Positions 7,783 to 18,935 of a stretch of 64,000 bases of DNA are shown piece by piece. Made by a program: the position numbers and the translations under genes. Positions within the stretch are counted from its first letter, which is position 1; every line of letters begins with the position of its first letter. The DNA is taken from the NCBI RefSeq assembly GCF_018100905.1, contig NZ_JAGJEG010000005.1, positions 1-64,000 of the forward strand. The letters are read 5' to 3'. The notes under the pieces were generated by a model. The model searched no databases and was not told where the DNA came from. It saw only the letters and a list, made by a program, of their open reading frames with translations. The stretch is from Pseudoalteromonas sp. MMG010. GTDB lineage: Bacteria > Pseudomonadota > Gammaproteobacteria > Enterobacterales > Alteromonadaceae.

Positions 7783-8739
7783 TTAGCAGTAACCAAACGA
7801 CATTAAACGCTGGTAACGTTGCTCTAGCATGTCATCTAGTGATAAAGCTTGCAGCTCATCGAGATCACGCTTTAAACGTGTTTTTAAATTACGTGCCATT
7901 GCATCGTAATTACGGTGCGCGCCACCAAGTGGTTCATCAACTAAATTGTTAATTAAATCTAGCTCTTTAACACGTTCAGCGGTAACCCCCATGGCCTCAG
8001 CAGCCAATGGGGCTTTATCAGCACTTTTCCACAAAATAGATGCACAGCCTTCTGGTGAAATAACCGAGTACGTGCTGTATTGCAACATATTTACTCTGTC
8101 GCCAACACCAATGGCTAATGCACCGCCCGATCCACCTTCACCAATAACGGTACAAATGGTAGGCACTTTAAGTGCAGCCATCACTTTTAAGTTACGCGCA
8201 ATGGCCTCTGATTGGCCACGCTCTTCGGCACCAACACCAGGATAGGCACCTGGGGTGTCAATAAAAGTCATAATAGGCATTTTAAAACGCTCGGCCATTT
8301 CCATTAAACGCAGTGCTTTACGGTAGCCTTCAGGTTTTGGCATACCAAAATTACGTTTAATTTTTTCAGCTGTATCGCGCCCTTTTTGCTGACCGATAAC
8401 CATAACAGGTTGGCCTTCAAAACGCGCAACACCACCTAAAATTGCAGGGTCGTTTGCAAATGTACGATCGCCAGCAAATTCGTCAAATTCCGTAAAAATA
8501 CGCTCGATGTAATCTCGAGTATAAGGACGCAACGGATGACGCGCTAACTGCGATACTTGCCAAGCACCTAACTCAGAAAATATTTTCTGCTTTAATTGTG
8601 CGCTTTTTTCTTTTAGTCGGCTAACTTCTTCTTCTAAACCTAGGTCTAATTCACCAGCGCGACTAACATTTTGTAATTCTTCAATTTTTACTTCTAATTC
8701 TGCAATTGGAAGCTCAAAATCAAGATAATTGAGGCTCAT
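7783..8739 (-). CDS. accA: Acetyl-CoA carboxylase carboxyltransferase subunit alpha
   Basis: 318 aa, close to the 319 aa of E. coli AccA. The N-terminal helical region (coiled-coil-like, residues 10-60) precedes the crotonase-like carboxyltransferase fold, with [14 protein letters not shown] and the glycine-rich [13 protein letters not shown] segment. With AccD it moves the carboxyl group from biotin-BCCP to acetyl-CoA, the committed step of fatty acid synthesis. It starts 16 bp after dnaE and is the last member of the lpxB-rnhB-dnaE-accA operon. Confidence 0.98.
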   Translation of the reverse strand: MSLNYLDFELPIAELEVKIEELQNVSRAGELDLGLEEEVSRLKEKSAQLKQKIFSELGAWQVSQLARHPLRPYTRDYIERIFTEFDEFAGDRTFANDPAILGGVARFEGQPVMVIGQQKGRDTAEKIKRNFGMPKPEGYRKALRLMEMAERFKMPIMTFIDTPGAYPGVGAEERGQSEAIARNLKVMAALKVPTICTVIGEGGSGGALAIGVGDRVNMLQYSTYSVISPEGCASILWKSADKAPLAAEAMGVTAERVKELDLINNLVDEPLGGAHRNYDAMARNLKTRLKRDLDELQALSLDDMLEQRYQRLMSFGYC

Positions 8740-8755
8740 GCTCTAAACTACCTAA

Positions 8756-11700
8756 TCAGTTAAATTCTAGTTCTACATCTTGCGCCGCCATCAGTGATAG
8801 CTTATGTATTAAGTCATCACTTGGCGTAACACACCATTCAATCCCTAATGTTAATTGTACCAACGCATCTGGACGCTGATAAAACACTTGGATTGGACAC
8901 GTTCCCATTTTATAAGGTTCGAGTACTTTTTGTAATTTTTCGAAAAATCCAGCTTCGATCTGTACCATGTTCAGGGTCATTTTTATCGCTTTAATACGCT
9001 TTTCACGCGCCTGAGCAATGGTATTAACTTCTCTGGCGGTCATTGTAATACCCCCAGTGAAGTTATCAAAGCTGACCTGTCCAGATATCACCAAGATATT
9101 ATTAACTTGCAGCATATCTTGGTACTTTTCAAACTCGTCTGAATACAAGCGTACATCAATACGGGCGCTCTTGTCATCTAAAGTTATTAAGCCCCAACGG
9201 TTGCCTTTTTTATTCACTAATACTCTAGCAGAAATAACTAAACCCGCTGCGGTGGCAAACACATCACGGTTAGTGGGTTGTAAATCAACAATTTTTCCAC
9301 TGGTATAATGCTTAAGTTCACGGCGATACTGGTTTATTGGATGGCCCGTTAAATATAACCCTAATGTGTCTTTTTCACCATCAAGCCATTGATTATCGGT
9401 CAGTGGCGTTGCCGTAATAAAAGCCTGTTCAACTTCATCTGACTCCGTGGCTAACAAACCAAATAAATCAGCTTGGCCTAACGATTCTGCTTTTTTATGC
9501 TGATCTGCCGCACGCATTGCATCTTTTAAACTTGCTAGCAATGTGGCACGCCCGGGTTGAGTTTTATCTGGTCCGAGTTTATCAAGCGCACCGGCGTAAA
9601 TAAGTTTTTCGGTTACGCGTTTATTTAGGCGTTTTAAATCAACACGAGCACAAAAATCAAATAAATCTTTAAATTCGCCACCTTGAGCACGGGCTTCTAA
9701 AATAGCATCAACAGGGGCTTCACCCACCCCTTTAATCGCGCCAATACCGTATACAATTTCCCCTTGAAGATTAACAGTAAACTTATATTCACCGGCATTT
9801 ACATCGGGGGGTAACAAGGTCAGTTTCATGTTTTCACATTCATCAACCAAGGTTACAATTTTATCGGTATTGTCCATATCGGCCGACATTACTGCCGCCA
9901 TAAATTCTGCAGGATGATGGGTTTTCATCCATAAGGTTTGATACGAAACGAGGGCATATGCAGCCGAGTGAGATTTGTTAAAACCATAGCCGGCAAATTT
10001 TTCTACTAAGTCGAAAATTTTAATAGCGAGTTCGCCATCAATGCCGTTGTCTCTGGCGCCATCTTCAAAGGTAGATCGTTGCTTGGCCATTTCTTCGGGC
10101 TTTTTCTTACCCATTGCACGGCGAAGCATATCGGCGCCGCCTAAGGTATAACCAGCTAACACCTGCGCTATTTGCATTACTTGTTCTTGATATAAAATAA
10201 TGCCGTAAGTGGGATCAAGAATCGGTTTCAAGCTTTCGTGTTGATACTGAGCATCGGGGTAAGATATTTCTTCTCGCCCTAACTTTCTGTCGATAAAGTT
10301 ATCTACCATGCCCGATTGCAGTGGGCCGGGTCTAAATAACGCCACTAGGGCAATCATATCTTCAAAGCAATCGGGTTTTAAGCGCCTAACTAGGTCTTTC
10401 ATACCACGCGACTCTAGCTGGAAAACCGCAGTGGTTTCGGCGCGTAATAATAACTCAATACTTTTTTTATCATCCAGTGGAATGGTATTGATATCGACAG
10501 GCTCTTTGCCTTCACGGGCCATTCGCTCGTTGGTCATATCAACCGCCCACTGTAATATCGTGAGGGTACGCAAACCTAAGAAGTCAAATTTTACCAATCC
10601 GGCCGTTTCTACATCGTTTTTATCAAACTGAGTAACCGGAAATTTACCTTCGTCGTCGCAATACAAAGCAGCAAAGTCGGTAATGGTGGTGGGTGATATA
10701 ACCACCCCACCAGCATGCTTACCGGCGTTACGAGTACAACCTTCTAAAATACGACACATGTCGATAAGGTCTTTTACTTCGTTATCACCATCGTAAGCTT
10801 CTTGTAATCGAGGCTCTACATCAAATGCTTTGGCCAGCGTCATCCCCGGATCGCCAGGGATCATCTTAGAAATACGGTCAACAAATCCATACGGGTGGCC
10901 CAGTACACGCCCTACATCACGAATTACCGCTTTTGCCGCCATGGTGCCAAAAGTAATAATTTGCGACACGGCATCACGGCCATATAAAGCCGATACATGA
11001 TCAATAACTTCATCACGTCTGTCCATACAAAAATCGACATCAAAATCGGGCATTGATACCCGCTCTGGATTCAAAAATCGCTCAAACAGTAAATCAAACT
11101 CAAGTGGATCTAGGTCGGTGATTTTAAGTGCATATGCCACCAATGAACCTGCACCTGAACCCCGTCCGGGTCCGACAGGAATGTTATTATCTTTACTCCA
11201 TTGAATAAACTCCATAACGATTAAGAAGTAACCTGGGAATCCCATTTGGTTGATTACATCTAACTCTATTTTTAAGCGTTCGTCGTATTCAACGCGTTTT
11301 TCTTGGCGCTCTTGTTCATCTGGAAATAAAAATAACAACCGTTCTTCAAGGCCATCCTCTGAGACTTTAACTAAAAAGTCTTCAATTTTAAGCGAGCCGG
11401 TTGGGTAATCGGGTAAAAAGTACTTGCCTAGCTCAACGGTTACATTACACCGTTTTGCTATTTCTACTGTATTTTGCAATGCCTCAGGAATATCGCTAAA
11501 TAACTGCGCCATTTGTTCTGGGGTTTTTAAATACTGCTCTTGCGAGAAACGTTTTGGGCGGCGTTTATCATCTAAGGTATAGCCATCAAAAATAGCCACT
11601 CGAATTTCGTGAGCTTCAAAGTTTTCGGGCTTTAAAAAAACCACTTCGTTGGTGGCAACCACGGGAAGTTGTTCATTAGATGCAAGCTCTACCGCTAAAT

Positions 11701-12247
11701 GAAGGTAATCCTCCTCAAGTGGGCGCTCTGTTCGTACTAATTCAATATAATAATTATCGCTAAAATGCTGTTTATAAAAACTAACAACCGACTCAATAAC
11801 ACCTGGGTTACCTTTTAATAATGCTTTACCTAGGTCGCCGTCTTTTGCGCCCGATAAAATAATAAGCCCTGCTTTTAATTCAACTAACCATTGACGGTCT
11901 ATAACGGGACGATGAAAAACATGCCCCCGTTGATACGCTTTTGAAATAAGTAAGGTGAGGTTTTTATACCCTAAGTTGTCTTTGGCTAAAATGGTAATTC
12001 GACACGGTTCGCTTTCAAACTCTGGACTACGCAACCAAAAATCAGCCCCAACAATTGGTTTAATCCCCGCATTATGCGCAGCCCCATAAAAGCGTACTAA
12101 ACCACATAAATTCATCTGATCGGTTATTGCTAAAGCTGGTAATTCAAGTTCTTGTGCTTTGGCTACAATGGGCTTTGTTTTCGCTAAGCCATCAACCATC
12201 GAAAAATCAGAGTGTACCCTTAAATGCACAAATTCTGGAGCAGCCAT
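8756..12247 (-). CDS. dnaE: DNA polymerase III alpha subunit
   Basis: 1163 aa, matching the DnaE1 class (about 1160). The N-terminal PHP domain begins with [13 protein letters not shown]. The polymerase active site carries the acidic [12 protein letters not shown] motif near residue 400 and [10 protein letters not shown] before it. Helix-hairpin-helix, OB-fold and tau-binding regions follow. It is the replicative polymerase catalytic subunit of the holoenzyme. The start ATG GCT GCT follows the rnhB stop by 3 bp, so the two genes are coupled. Confidence 0.99.
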   Translation of the reverse strand: MAAPEFVHLRVHSDFSMVDGLAKTKPIVAKAQELELPALAITDQMNLCGLVRFYGAAHNAGIKPIVGADFWLRSPEFESEPCRITILAKDNLGYKNLTLLISKAYQRGHVFHRPVIDRQWLVELKAGLIILSGAKDGDLGKALLKGNPGVIESVVSFYKQHFSDNYYIELVRTERPLEEDYLHLAVELASNEQLPVVATNEVVFLKPENFEAHEIRVAIFDGYTLDDKRRPKRFSQEQYLKTPEQMAQLFSDIPEALQNTVEIAKRCNVTVELGKYFLPDYPTGSLKIEDFLVKVSEDGLEERLLFLFPDEQERQEKRVEYDERLKIELDVINQMGFPGYFLIVMEFIQWSKDNNIPVGPGRGSGAGSLVAYALKITDLDPLEFDLLFERFLNPERVSMPDFDVDFCMDRRDEVIDHVSALYGRDAVSQIITFGTMAAKAVIRDVGRVLGHPYGFVDRISKMIPGDPGMTLAKAFDVEPRLQEAYDGDNEVKDLIDMCRILEGCTRNAGKHAGGVVISPTTITDFAALYCDDEGKFPVTQFDKNDVETAGLVKFDFLGLRTLTILQWAVDMTNERMAREGKEPVDINTIPLDDKKSIELLLRAETTAVFQLESRGMKDLVRRLKPDCFEDMIALVALFRPGPLQSGMVDNFIDRKLGREEISYPDAQYQHESLKPILDPTYGIILYQEQVMQIAQVLAGYTLGGADMLRRAMGKKKPEEMAKQRSTFEDGARDNGIDGELAIKIFDLVEKFAGYGFNKSHSAAYALVSYQTLWMKTHHPAEFMAAVMSADMDNTDKIVTLVDECENMKLTLLPPDVNAGEYKFTVNLQGEIVYGIGAIKGVGEAPVDAILEARAQGGEFKDLFDFCARVDLKRLNKRVTEKLIYAGALDKLGPDKTQPGRATLLASLKDAMRAADQHKKAESLGQADLFGLLATESDEVEQAFITATPLTDNQWLDGEKDTLGLYLTGHPINQYRRELKHYTSGKIVDLQPTNRDVFATAAGLVISARVLVNKKGNRWGLITLDDKSARIDVRLYSDEFEKYQDMLQVNNILVISGQVSFDNFTGGITMTAREVNTIAQAREKRIKAIKMTLNMVQIEAGFFEKLQKVLEPYKMGTCPIQVFYQRPDALVQLTLGIEWCVTPSDDLIHKLSLMAAQDVELEFN

Positions 12248-12250
12248 AAT

Positions 12251-12853
12251 TTACGCCCCGCCCTTAGCGTTTAACAATACACGCTGAACCGGTTTAAAGC
12301 TTTTTCGGTGCTCGTCAATAGCGCCATACTGCTCAAGAGCCGCAAAGTGAGCTTTAGTCGGGTAGCCTTTATGCCCAGCAAAACCATATTGTGGATAGCG
12401 TGCATCAAGGGCTAACATTTCATCATCGCGAGCGACTTTAGCTAAAATTGATGCGGCTGAAATTTCAGCGACTAAGCTATCGCCTTTAACCACCGCTTGC
12501 GCTGGCATTGTTAATTTAGGTAAACGGTTACCATCAACAAACACAAACTCAGGTGTAATTGATAGCGCCTCGACTGCTCGACTCATAGCAAGCATAGTGG
12601 CCTGTAAAATATTAAGCTCATCGATTTCTACTGGGCTGCAACGGCCATACGCATAACACAATGCTTTTTCTTTTATTTCAATGGCTAATGCTTGGCGTTT
12701 TTTATCTGTTAATTTTTTCGAATCAGCTAAGCCTGCAATGGGCTTTTTAGGATCTAAAATCACTGCGGCGGTCACTACATCACCCACAAGCGGGCCGCGT
12801 CCTACTTCATCAACACCCGCAATGGCGGTTAAATTAGGTCGTTCAATTTGCAT
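12251..12853 (-). CDS. rnhB: Ribonuclease HII
   Basis: 200 aa, typical. The N-terminal signature [15 protein letters not shown] holds the catalytic DE pair. The other acidic residues lie in VDGN and in the KVARDDE region. It cleaves RNA in RNA-DNA hybrids, including single ribonucleotides left in DNA. It overlaps the 3' end of lpxB by 11 bp and is followed by dnaE after 3 bp, the conserved gammaproteobacterial arrangement. Confidence 0.98.
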   Translation of the reverse strand: MQIERPNLTAIAGVDEVGRGPLVGDVVTAAVILDPKKPIAGLADSKKLTDKKRQALAIEIKEKALCYAYGRCSPVEIDELNILQATMLAMSRAVEALSITPEFVFVDGNRLPKLTMPAQAVVKGDSLVAEISAASILAKVARDDEMLALDARYPQYGFAGHKGYPTKAHFAALEQYGAIDEHRKSFKPVQRVLLNAKGGA

Positions 12854-14000
12854 TTAATAACTCCGCAACAGCCGCAGCTGCCTGCTCACTGGCATTTAGT
12901 CTAATATTTTTGTGCATGGCTAAAAATTTTGCCTTTAATTGGGCATTATCAGTATTTAACATTGGAGTTAATGCCGCTGTGAGGTTGTCTACATTACACT
13001 CGTGTTGCAAAAATTCGGGGATAAGTGGCTCATCGGCCAGTAAATTAGGCAATGAAAAATACTTAATATTAAAAGTGAAAAAAGTTTTAAATATCCAGTA
13101 ACTCATGGCTTTAATTTTATAGCCCACCACCATGGGTTTTTTATAAAGCATTCCTTCTAAGGTGGCTGTACCCGATGCTAATAAAATTGCATCAGCAGCT
13201 TGCATTGCCTCTTTCGATTGGCCATCAAGTAATATCACATTTAACGATGGCGCACTGGTTGCTAAAATAGCTTCAAATTGTGCTCTGCGTTTTTCGTTTA
13301 CTAAAGGCACAATGACTTTAAGGGCCGGATTTTGTATTTGTAGTTGCTGCGCTGTGCGAATATAAGTATCGCTTAATAAACCCACTTCAGATCCACGGCT
13401 ACCGGGCAGTAATGCAAGTACTTTATCTTGTGTATTCAATCCCAAAGCGGCTCTGGCTTTGCTGTCGTCAAGCTCAAGGGCAATATCATCTGCCAAGGTG
13501 TGCCCGACAAACGTACAGGGTACTTGATGTTTGTCGTAAAATTCTTTTTCAAAAGGTAATAACGCTAATACTAAATTGGTTGCCGCACTAATAGTATGAA
13601 TTCGTTTTTCGCGCCATGCCCATACCGATGGGCTTACGTATTGAATTGTTTTGATACCGGCATCTTTGAGTGGTTTTTCTACCCGAAGGTTAAAATCAGG
13701 TGCATCAATACCAATAAATACATCGGGTGGGTTATCAATAAAATGCTGTACTAATTGTTTACGGATTTTAAGTAAACGCGGTAAACGCCCGAGTACTTCT
13801 ACTAACCCCATGACTGATAATTCATCCATGTCATATAACGTTTTACAGCCTTGGGCCTGCATTTTAGGCCCAGCGATGCCTTCAAAAATCGCTTCAGGGT
13901 AATGTTGTTTCAATGCTTTTATTAGGCCTTCGCCTAAAATATCGCCCGACAGTTCGCCTGCAACAATTCCGATACGTAGTTGCTTTTTTTGTTTGTTCAT
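12843..14000 (-). CDS. lpxB: Lipid-A-disaccharide synthase
   Basis: 385 aa, the usual length. It is a GT19 glycosyltransferase starting [16 protein letters not shown], with the conserved SPSVWAWR segment and the C-terminal [23 protein letters not shown] nucleotide-sugar-binding region. It joins UDP-diacylglucosamine and lipid X into the lipid A disaccharide at the inner membrane. In most relatives it directly follows lpxA. Here lpxA is 6.8 kb away on the far side of the cyd operon, so lpxB heads its own operon (lpxB-rnhB-dnaE-accA) and must use a promoter in the divergent region 14001-14276. Confidence 0.98.
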   Translation of the reverse strand: MNKQKKQLRIGIVAGELSGDILGEGLIKALKQHYPEAIFEGIAGPKMQAQGCKTLYDMDELSVMGLVEVLGRLPRLLKIRKQLVQHFIDNPPDVFIGIDAPDFNLRVEKPLKDAGIKTIQYVSPSVWAWREKRIHTISAATNLVLALLPFEKEFYDKHQVPCTFVGHTLADDIALELDDSKARAALGLNTQDKVLALLPGSRGSEVGLLSDTYIRTAQQLQIQNPALKVIVPLVNEKRRAQFEAILATSAPSLNVILLDGQSKEAMQAADAILLASGTATLEGMLYKKPMVVGYKIKAMSYWIFKTFFTFNIKYFSLPNLLADEPLIPEFLQHECNVDNLTAALTPMLNTDNAQLKAKFLAMHKNIRLNASEQAAAAVAELLNAN

Positions 14001-14161
14001 TTGATTTTATTCATATATCAACGAGGCATTCATAATAAGTAGTTTAACGTGTTTTAGTGTTTGATTAAACGGCTAGCGTAGGTTTATCTTTAACAGCTTA
14101 AATCATAATCAAACAAGTTGATTTTAGGAACATCTAAGCATACTGTTTATGAATAATTTAG

Positions 14162-14190
14162 TTGACAAATTTTGAGCAAACACAAATAAT
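14162..14190 (+). promoter_or_regulatory. Sigma-70 promoter for the cyd operon
   Basis: A perfect -35 TTGACA (14162-14167), a 17-bp spacer and AATAAT (14185-14190, five of six consensus bases). The predicted start near 14197 leaves a leader of about 80 nt before cydA. Confidence 0.65.
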
Positions 14191-14198
14191 ACATAAAG

Positions 14199-14216
14199 TT
14201 TCAGTAATTACTGAAA
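14199..14216. promoter_or_regulatory. Perfect 18-bp palindrome at the cyd transcription start (candidate operator)
   Basis: TTTCAGTAATTACTGAAA is an uninterrupted perfect palindrome beginning 9 bp after the predicted -10. A protein bound here would block initiation or escape. The sequence does not match FNR, ArcA, NsrR or LexA consensus as I know them, so the regulator is unassigned. As RNA it could form only a weak hairpin. Confidence 0.5.
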
Positions 14217-14276
14217 ATTCGCTAATTACAAAAGCTAATCATAAAATGAGTTTATTCACCCCTTTAGGAGCTACCA

Positions 14277-15860
14277 ATGATAGATGAAACCTTTGTCGAT
14301 CTATCCCGATTACAGTTTGCTGTTACCGCCCTATTTCACTTTCTATTTGTGCCATTAACAATAGGTATGACCTGGATTTTAGTTATTATGGAATCGGTTT
14401 ATGTTATGACCGGCCGTGAAATATATCGCGATATGACTAAGTTTTGGGGCAAGTTGTTTGGGATTAACTTTGCTATTGGTGTGGCAACAGGCCTAACCAT
14501 GGAATTTGAATTTGGTACAAACTGGTCGTATTACTCTCATTACGTAGGTGATGTGTTTGGCGCGCCACTGGCCATTGAAGGGTTAATGGCCTTCTTTTTA
14601 GAATCAACCTTTGTTGGTATGTTCTTTTTAGGCTGGGATAGACTCACTAAACGCCAGCACTTAGGGGCCACATTTTTGATGGCACTAGGGACAAATATGT
14701 CGGCATTATGGATTCTAATTGCCAATGGTTGGATGCAAAACCCAGTTGGAGCCGAATTTAATTACCAAACAATGCGCATGGAAATGACCAGTTTTGCTGA
14801 GCTTGTATTTAACCCTGTTGCACAAGTTAAATTTATTCACACAGTCTCTGCAGGTTATGTTGCAGCATCTATGTTTGTGTTGGGTATTAGTAGTTGGTAC
14901 ATCTTAAAAGGCCGCGATTTGGCTTTTGCTAAGCGTTCATTTTCGGTCGCATCAGGCTTTGGTTTGGCTTCGGTGTTGTGTGTGATCTTACTTGGTGATG
15001 AGTCGGGCTACGAGGTAGGCGAAGTACAAAAAGTGAAGCTGGCAACCATTGAAGCTGAGTGGCATACCGAACCTGCACCTGCAGCATTTACCGCAATTGG
15101 TTTCCCCGATTCTGAAGAGCAAGTAACCCATGGCGCGGTTAAAATACCTTATGCATTAGGACTGATAGCTACGCGCTCTCTTGATGAACAAGTTACCGGT
15201 ATTTCAGATTTAGAAAAACAACACGAAGTACGCATTCGCAATGGGATGATTGCTTATGAGTATTTGCAAAAACTGAGAAATGGCGAAGATACCCCCGAAA
15301 ATATAGCCCGTTTTAATAATTTAAAAGACGATTTAGGTTATGGCTTGTTACTTAAACGCTACACCGAAAATGTAGTCGATGCGACAGAAGAGCAGATACA
15401 AAAAGCCGTTAAAGATTCATTCCCTAAAGTAGGCCCAATGTTTTGGTCGTTTAGAATTATGGTTGCCTGTGGTGTGGCTATGTTAGCGGTATTTATACTG
15501 GCTTTTTATTACAACGCTCAACGCGTTATCGAGAATAAACGCTGGTTACTATGGGCTGCAGTATTAAGTATTCCATTGCCTTGGATAGCCATTGAGTTTG
15601 GCTGGATAGTTGCTGAATATGGCCGCCAACCTTGGGCTATTTCTGAAATACTGCCAACGTTTTTAGCAACCTCGTCACTGACGGTAAACGATATTTTAAT
15701 TAGCTTAACTGGGTTTATTATTTTCTACACGGGATTAGCGATTGTAGAAGGTTGGTTGATGGTGCGCTTTATTAAGCAAGGGCCAAGTTCACTGCACACT
15801 GGTAAGTATCATTTTGAATTACCAAATAAAGCAAATAATAGCGCAGGAGAGCAATTATGA
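14277..15860 (+). CDS. cydA: Cytochrome bd ubiquinol oxidase subunit I
   Basis: 527 aa, close to E. coli CydA (522), with the long Q-loop. The segment RLQFAVTALFHFLFVPLTIG carries the N-terminal heme-ligand His (residue 21), and the quinol-site GRQPW motif is present. The other heme ligands lie in the expected helices. It is an inner-membrane subunit that oxidises quinol and binds hemes b558, b595 and d, giving high-affinity, uncoupler- and NO-tolerant respiration. AGGAG lies 6 nt before the ATG. It heads the operon cydABXDC and overlaps cydB by 4 bp (ATGA). Confidence 0.98.
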   Translation: MIDETFVDLSRLQFAVTALFHFLFVPLTIGMTWILVIMESVYVMTGREIYRDMTKFWGKLFGINFAIGVATGLTMEFEFGTNWSYYSHYVGDVFGAPLAIEGLMAFFLESTFVGMFFLGWDRLTKRQHLGATFLMALGTNMSALWILIANGWMQNPVGAEFNYQTMRMEMTSFAELVFNPVAQVKFIHTVSAGYVAASMFVLGISSWYILKGRDLAFAKRSFSVASGFGLASVLCVILLGDESGYEVGEVQKVKLATIEAEWHTEPAPAAFTAIGFPDSEEQVTHGAVKIPYALGLIATRSLDEQVTGISDLEKQHEVRIRNGMIAYEYLQKLRNGEDTPENIARFNNLKDDLGYGLLLKRYTENVVDATEEQIQKAVKDSFPKVGPMFWSFRIMVACGVAMLAVFILAFYYNAQRVIENKRWLLWAAVLSIPLPWIAIEFGWIVAEYGRQPWAISEILPTFLATSSLTVNDILISLTGFIIFYTGLAIVEGWLMVRFIKQGPSSLHTGKYHFELPNKANNSAGEQL

Positions 15861-16996
15861 TTTTTGATTATGAAACATTAAAAATGCTGTGGTGGTTACT
15901 CATTGGCGTATTGTTAATTGGTTTTGCTATTACCGATGGCATGGATATGGGTGTTGCTATGCTGTTACGCCTAGTCGGAAAAACCGATTCAGAACGACGT
16001 ACAGTAATTAATACCATTGGTGCCCATTGGGATGGTAACCAAGTGTGGTTTATTACCGCTGGTGGCGCACTCTTTGCCGCATGGCCTATGGTTTATGCGG
16101 CTGCCTTTTCGGGCTTTTATTTTGCCATGATGCTGGTGCTTTTTGCGTTATTTTTTAGACCTCTTGGTTTTGATTATCGCTCAAAAATAGATTCTCCACG
16201 CTGGCGCAATAACTGGGACTGGGGCATATTTGCTGGCAGTGCTATTCCAGCTTTAGTATTTGGTGTGGCATTTGGTAACTTATTTTTAGGGGTGCCGTTT
16301 AATATAGATAACTTATTACGTGTAAGCTACCAAGGCTCGTTTTTTGCTTTATTAAATCCATTTGCGCTGCTTGCTGGTTTAATTAGTATCGCTATGTTGG
16401 TGGGTCATGCTGGTATGTGGTTGCAACTTCGTACTGCAGATAAAGTCGCTGAGCGTTCGGGGCAATATGGCCGCTATGCATTAATGGCATTTATAGTACT
16501 CTTTGCAGCAGCTGGGTTTTGGGTTGCTAATTTAAATGGTTATCAAATCGTGTCTATGGGTGATACCCAAGGCCATGCCGATCCGCTTACAAAAGTTGTT
16601 AGCACGGCACAAGGCGCATGGCTTAATAACTACAGTGAACGTCCGTGGACGATGACATTCCCAATATTAGGGTTTGCAATGGCTCTAGTTGCTTTATTGT
16701 TTTCAAAATTAAACAAACCTGCGCTGAGCTTAATTTCAACCAGCCTCATGTTAGTGGGCGTTATTATGACAGCAGGTGTGTCTTTATTCCCATTTATTAT
16801 GCCCTCAAGCAATAACCCAGATATTAGCTTAACCATTTGGGATGCCGTTTCGAGCCATAAAACACTTAACATCATGTTTATTGCCGTAGCTATATTTTTG
16901 CCAATTATATTAACTTATACCACTTGGTGTTACGTTAAAATGTGGCGCAGAGTAACAGTTGACGAAATTGAAACAAACACACACGGCAGCTATTAA
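15857..16996 (+). CDS. cydB: Cytochrome bd ubiquinol oxidase subunit II
   Basis: 379 aa, as in E. coli. Multiple membrane helices. The N-terminal segment contains ITDGMDMGVAMLLR, and IGAHWDGNQVWFITAGGALFAAWP is the family hallmark. CydB is the pseudosymmetric partner of CydA and contributes to the quinol/oxygen chambers. The start codon overlaps the cydA stop (ATGA), so the two are translationally coupled. Confidence 0.98.
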   Translation: MIFDYETLKMLWWLLIGVLLIGFAITDGMDMGVAMLLRLVGKTDSERRTVINTIGAHWDGNQVWFITAGGALFAAWPMVYAAAFSGFYFAMMLVLFALFFRPLGFDYRSKIDSPRWRNNWDWGIFAGSAIPALVFGVAFGNLFLGVPFNIDNLLRVSYQGSFFALLNPFALLAGLISIAMLVGHAGMWLQLRTADKVAERSGQYGRYALMAFIVLFAAAGFWVANLNGYQIVSMGDTQGHADPLTKVVSTAQGAWLNNYSERPWTMTFPILGFAMALVALLFSKLNKPALSLISTSLMLVGVIMTAGVSLFPFIMPSSNNPDISLTIWDAVSSHKTLNIMFIAVAIFLPIILTYTTWCYVKMWRRVTVDEIETNTHGSY

Positions 16997-17008
16997 GGAG
17001 ATTAAATT

Positions 17009-17173
17009 ATGTGGTATTTCGCTTGGATTTTAGGGGTGTTATTAGCCTGTACCTTAGGGGTTATCAATGTAATGTGGTATGAATTTCATCAAAACAAAAA
17101 CAGCATAGCTGATGATGAAAAAGCCGTACACGCGTTGTTAAACGATAACCTCCCCCCGAACGATGACAATTAA
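17009..17173 (+). CDS. cydX: Cytochrome bd accessory small subunit CydX
   Basis: 54 aa. The start MWYFAWILGVLLACTLGVIN is nearly identical to E. coli CydX (37 aa, MWYFAWILGTLLACSFGVI), the single-helix third subunit that stabilises the heme sites of CydAB. The first about 22 residues form the transmembrane helix. A hydrophilic tail of about 30 residues extends well past the E. coli length. AAGGAG lies 8 nt upstream of the ATG, 12 bp after cydB. Its stop overlaps the start of cydD by 11 bp, so translation is probably coupled. Confidence 0.95.
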   Translation: MWYFAWILGVLLACTLGVINVMWYEFHQNKNSIADDEKAVHALLNDNLPPNDDN

Positions 17174-18935
17174 ATCCCGACCAACTCGCGCGCAGCAACA
17201 ATCACTGCGCGCGTTTTTAAAGCAACACAGTCAACCTGCCGCAACGTGGTTAAAACTTAGTATTGCTTTAGGTACATGTAATGCAATTTTAATGATTGCA
17301 GCAGCTTACCTATTAGCACAAGCAGTCCATAACGTCATGTTTGAACATCAACGTTTAGAGCAGGTAACTTATTTACTCTGGCCGCTTGCTGGCATTATCA
17401 TTTTAAGAGCTCTTTTTATTGCCTTAAGTGAGCGTATTAGTGCGTATGCCGCCTTAAAAATAAAATCAGCTTTACGACAAAGTTTGTTATCGAAGTTAAT
17501 GATGTTAGGGCCACATTACATAGAAAAACATGGCCAAGGCGCAACGTTAAACGTTTTACATGATGGTGTAGAAGCCTTACATGATTACTACGCAAAATAT
17601 TTACCCGCGGTAGCCTATAGCGCGCTGATCCCTCTTGCCATTTTAGTGGTTATTTTTCCAACCGATTATAAAGCAGGACTGATTTTTTTATTAACGGCTC
17701 CGCTAATCCCATTTTTTATGATTTTGGTTGGCAGTAAAGCCGAAACATTGAATCAACAACGCTGGCAGCAGCTAGCCTTGCTTAGCAACTATTTTTTTGA
17801 CCGAGTACAAGGGCTTACACAACTCAAACTGTTTAATGCAACGCGTACCGAGCTTAAACATATTGCCAAAATATCTGACGATTTTAGACACGCAACGTTA
17901 AGTGTTTTAAAAATAGCTTTTTTATCGTCTTTTGCACTGGAGTTTTTAGCGACAATTAGCGTGGCTTTGGTGGCTGTTATTATTGGCTTTAGGCTATTTT
18001 TTGGTACGCTTGATTTTGCGACAGGTTTTGTTGTTTTACTTCTCGCGCCTGAATTTTACTTACCACTTCGTCAATTAGGTAGCCATTATCATGCCCGATT
18101 ACAAGGCATTAGTGCCGCCGCCGATATGGTCGATATTTTAAATGCTTCTGTTGATACACAAGAGCAACAAGCACCGTTAAACGACAGCAAAAACATAAAT
18201 CGTATTACCCTAACTGACTTAAACTTTACTTATCCAAATAGCAACGAAGGCATTAAAAATATCAACCTCACTCTTCCTGATAAAGGCTTAATTGCAATCG
18301 TTGGGGCCAGTGGTTCAGGTAAAAGTACCTTATTTGATTGCTTATTAGGTTTTCATCCTCAAGCAATTAACGGCATCAGTATTAATGATCAGCCCTTAAC
18401 TGCCCAAAACATATCAGAGTTACAAAATAGTGTTGCGTGGATACCACAAAAACCAACGCTATTTTATCAAAGTATCGGTGATAATTTAAAAATTGCAGAC
18501 CCCGAAGCGACTCAACAACAGCTAGAGTACGCAGCTCAGCAAGCGGGTGCCCTCGAATTTATCAGCACGCTTAAAAATGGCTTTAATACACTTATTGGAG
18601 AGCAAGGTGAAGGGCTTTCTGGCGGCCAAAAACAACGTATTGCATTGGCTCGTGCATTTTTAAAGCAAGCCCCTATCCTTATGCTCGATGAGCCAACGGC
18701 TCACCTTGATAGCCACAGTGAGCATGTGATCCAAAATGCCATTAAAGCTTACGCTAAAAATAATTTAGTTCTTGTGATCGCGCATCGATTAAATACGGTA
18801 AAACATGCCGATAACATTATTGTGATGCACAATGGTGAAATCACTGAGCAAGGAAAATACTCACAACTTGCACAACAAAATGGTGCATTTACAGCCCTTT
18901 TGAATTCATCAGTAGAAAGAGTACACAATGACTAA
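17163..18935 (+). CDS. cydD: Heterodimeric thiol/heme ABC exporter subunit CydD
   Basis: 590 aa, like E. coli CydD (588). An N-terminal six-helix ABC exporter domain (about 20-310) is followed by an ATPase domain with Walker A GASGSGKST, signature LSGGQKQR and Walker B ILMLDEPT. With CydC it exports cysteine/glutathione (and binds heme) and is needed for assembly of cytochrome bd. It is encoded directly behind cydABX, unlike E. coli where cydDC is a separate locus. Confidence 0.95.
   Translation: MTIKSRPTRAQQQSLRAFLKQHSQPAATWLKLSIALGTCNAILMIAAAYLLAQAVHNVMFEHQRLEQVTYLLWPLAGIIILRALFIALSERISAYAALKIKSALRQSLLSKLMMLGPHYIEKHGQGATLNVLHDGVEALHDYYAKYLPAVAYSALIPLAILVVIFPTDYKAGLIFLLTAPLIPFFMILVGSKAETLNQQRWQQLALLSNYFFDRVQGLTQLKLFNATRTELKHIAKISDDFRHATLSVLKIAFLSSFALEFLATISVALVAVIIGFRLFFGTLDFATGFVVLLLAPEFYLPLRQLGSHYHARLQGISAAADMVDILNASVDTQEQQAPLNDSKNINRITLTDLNFTYPNSNEGIKNINLTLPDKGLIAIVGASGSGKSTLFDCLLGFHPQAINGISINDQPLTAQNISELQNSVAWIPQKPTLFYQSIGDNLKIADPEATQQQLEYAAQQAGALEFISTLKNGFNTLIGEQGEGLSGGQKQRIALARAFLKQAPILMLDEPTAHLDSHSEHVIQNAIKAYAKNNLVLVIAHRLNTVKHADNIIVMHNGEITEQGKYSQLAQQNGAFTALLNSSVERVHND

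Noticed and set aside
14172..14185. FNR-like sequence TTGAG-N4-CACAA before cydA
   Set aside because: Only 7 of 10 consensus bases and placed between -35 and -10, not at the activating -41.5 position.
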